Shown here in pieces: positions 63,050 to 64,000 of a stretch of 64,000 nt of DNA (positions are counted from its first letter, which is position 1; each line of letters begins with the position of its first letter). Made by a program: the position numbers and the translations under genes. The stretch comes from Cristatella mucedo (Eukaryota; Bryozoa; Phylactolaemata; Cristatellidae): assembly GCA_009760855.2 (NCBI GenBank), contig WPIO01000073.1:331001-395000 (forward strand), given 5' to 3'. The notes beneath the pieces were generated by a model. It had not been told where the DNA came from. It ran no database searches and saw nothing but the letters and a program-made list of their open reading frames with translations.

Positions 63050-64000
63050 GCAAGTAAATGTTTTTGCCCACAAGTACTTCAGCAGATGATATTCGCAGTG
63101 TGCTATGGAAAACTACTCTGAAGGAAAAAGAATTCCTCAATGAAATGTCGGTGCGAAAATCCTCGAGAGCCTGCTTCGCCTGACTCTCTTCTCTATCACA
63201 TTTCTCGACCTCACAGCCTCATCTACAGAACGCCTGCCGAGGTGTGACAGTAGACGTATAACTCGATTTACAGGTAACATATTTGGCTGCTGCCGGTTTG
63301 GCTGTTAAATCGTGCACTATCCCGCGTAGAGCAAACGATTATACTGGCTACAGTTGTGAAACTTCAGGAAAGAATGCTGCTACCTATTGCAATCATGCTG
63401 CATGCAAACTGAGGGCTTGGCAGCTGCCTGCAGATGCGTTTTGAAAATGTAGAACAGCTCCTGTGGATTTTTTGGCTTGATGCCTGACCTACTTCAATGC
63501 AGCTCAAAGTTAATGGATTTTTAGCTGAAGGAATGATGAATCCTGTAAGAATATTACGAAATAAATACCTTTTAATAATCCAGACTATTCGTTAAACTAC
63601 CAAAAGTTAACTTAGCCCTCGATAATTTTTTTGACAAACGCTAAATATTATCGATTACTTGGAGGTTTCCTTCAACGGCTTTTGTTTGCAAGGTATTGCA
63701 ATATTTCCTTCTTGTCGGTCTGGAAACACGATAAGAGCCCTTTTTGGGCCTGGTTCCTTTGAGGTTTTTTAATGAACATTATTATATTCTCAATAAGTAA
63801 TACTCTTATGAATAAACTATGAGCCCATCGAAAAAACCGGGTGTGGCAGTCTACTCTAACCCTTACTAAATGGAAGAACAAAATAGCACTCTACATTGTC
63901 CAGATGGCGGAGCAAAGCAGTTCTCAGTGCAGTTTGATCAGCTGCATCTCGTGGCAGTTGTGGCAAACACGCTCAATACATGAGACTTCATCAAAATCTA
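63050..64000. other. upstream intron of HCN-B
   Basis: No pore or S6 exon is found up to the window edge; the rest of HCN-B must lie further right. Confidence 0.5.

Overview
This is metazoan genomic DNA. Coding information comes as short exons with GT/AG boundaries, spread over kilobases and separated by LINE, SINE and microsatellite sequence. The only host genes I can support are two genes for hyperpolarization-activated cyclic-nucleotide-gated (HCN, Ih) channels. Both lie on the minus strand, head to tail. The pore reads CIGYG and the linker RKLP-x-DYYDHRY, which are HCN signatures, so an animal host is secure. The exact lineage is not: the channels are divergent from vertebrate and insect HCN, and I would only say a bilaterian-type invertebrate with a repeat-rich genome. 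All family calls come from reading motifs, not from database searches.

HCN-A runs from an ATG at 27819 down to at least 5852 and has eight exons in the window: 27350-27819, 19317-19480, 18924-19186, 14023-14172, 9410-9628, 9052-9192, 7295-7469 and 5852-5920. All splice phases agree and the exons join to about 550 codons. They cover the HCN N-terminal domain, S1-S6, the C-linker and most of the cyclic-nucleotide-binding domain (CNBD). The last exon or exons were not found and are probably beyond the left edge. HCN-B enters from the right edge. Only its four 3' exons are here: 62901-63047 (C-linker), 62493-62667 (start of CNBD), 51152-51220 (end of beta-roll) and 43176-43423 (phosphate-binding cassette, C-helix, stop). 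The two genes share intron positions and phases in the C-linker/CNBD, and two of the exons have identical lengths (175 and 69 bp). This marks them as a tandem duplication, about 15 kb apart.

The remainder is mobile-element debris. Two non-LTR families of the L2/CR1 type, here called LINE-A and LINE-B, give reverse-transcriptase pseudogenes throughout. LINE-A ends in a conserved TAAAGYGCCT...GAGGGCGCT tail followed by ATT repeats; LINE-B ends near a GGAGATACATTAC motif. A tRNA-derived SINE (SINE-1) carries the same 3' tail as LINE-A and so was probably mobilised by it. A second tRNA-derived SINE (SINE-2) has a different tail. An apparently complete short LTR retrotransposon at 36690-38744 has 278-bp LTRs, a 5-bp target duplication and one gag-like ORF carrying an alanine/serine-rich heptad minisatellite, with no pol. 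A 1.4-kb insertion with 160-bp internal repeats interrupts a LINE-A copy at about 58050-59445. (TA)n and (GA)n arrays occur next to SINE tails and near exons.

Layout: 1-5830 LINE/SINE cluster; 5852-27819 HCN-A with LINE-filled introns; 27820-28900 GC-rich 5' region; 28900-43000 intergenic, with LINE-B copies and the LTR element; 43176-63047 HCN-B 3' half, with LINEs and SINEs in its introns; 63048-64000 upstream intron of HCN-B.
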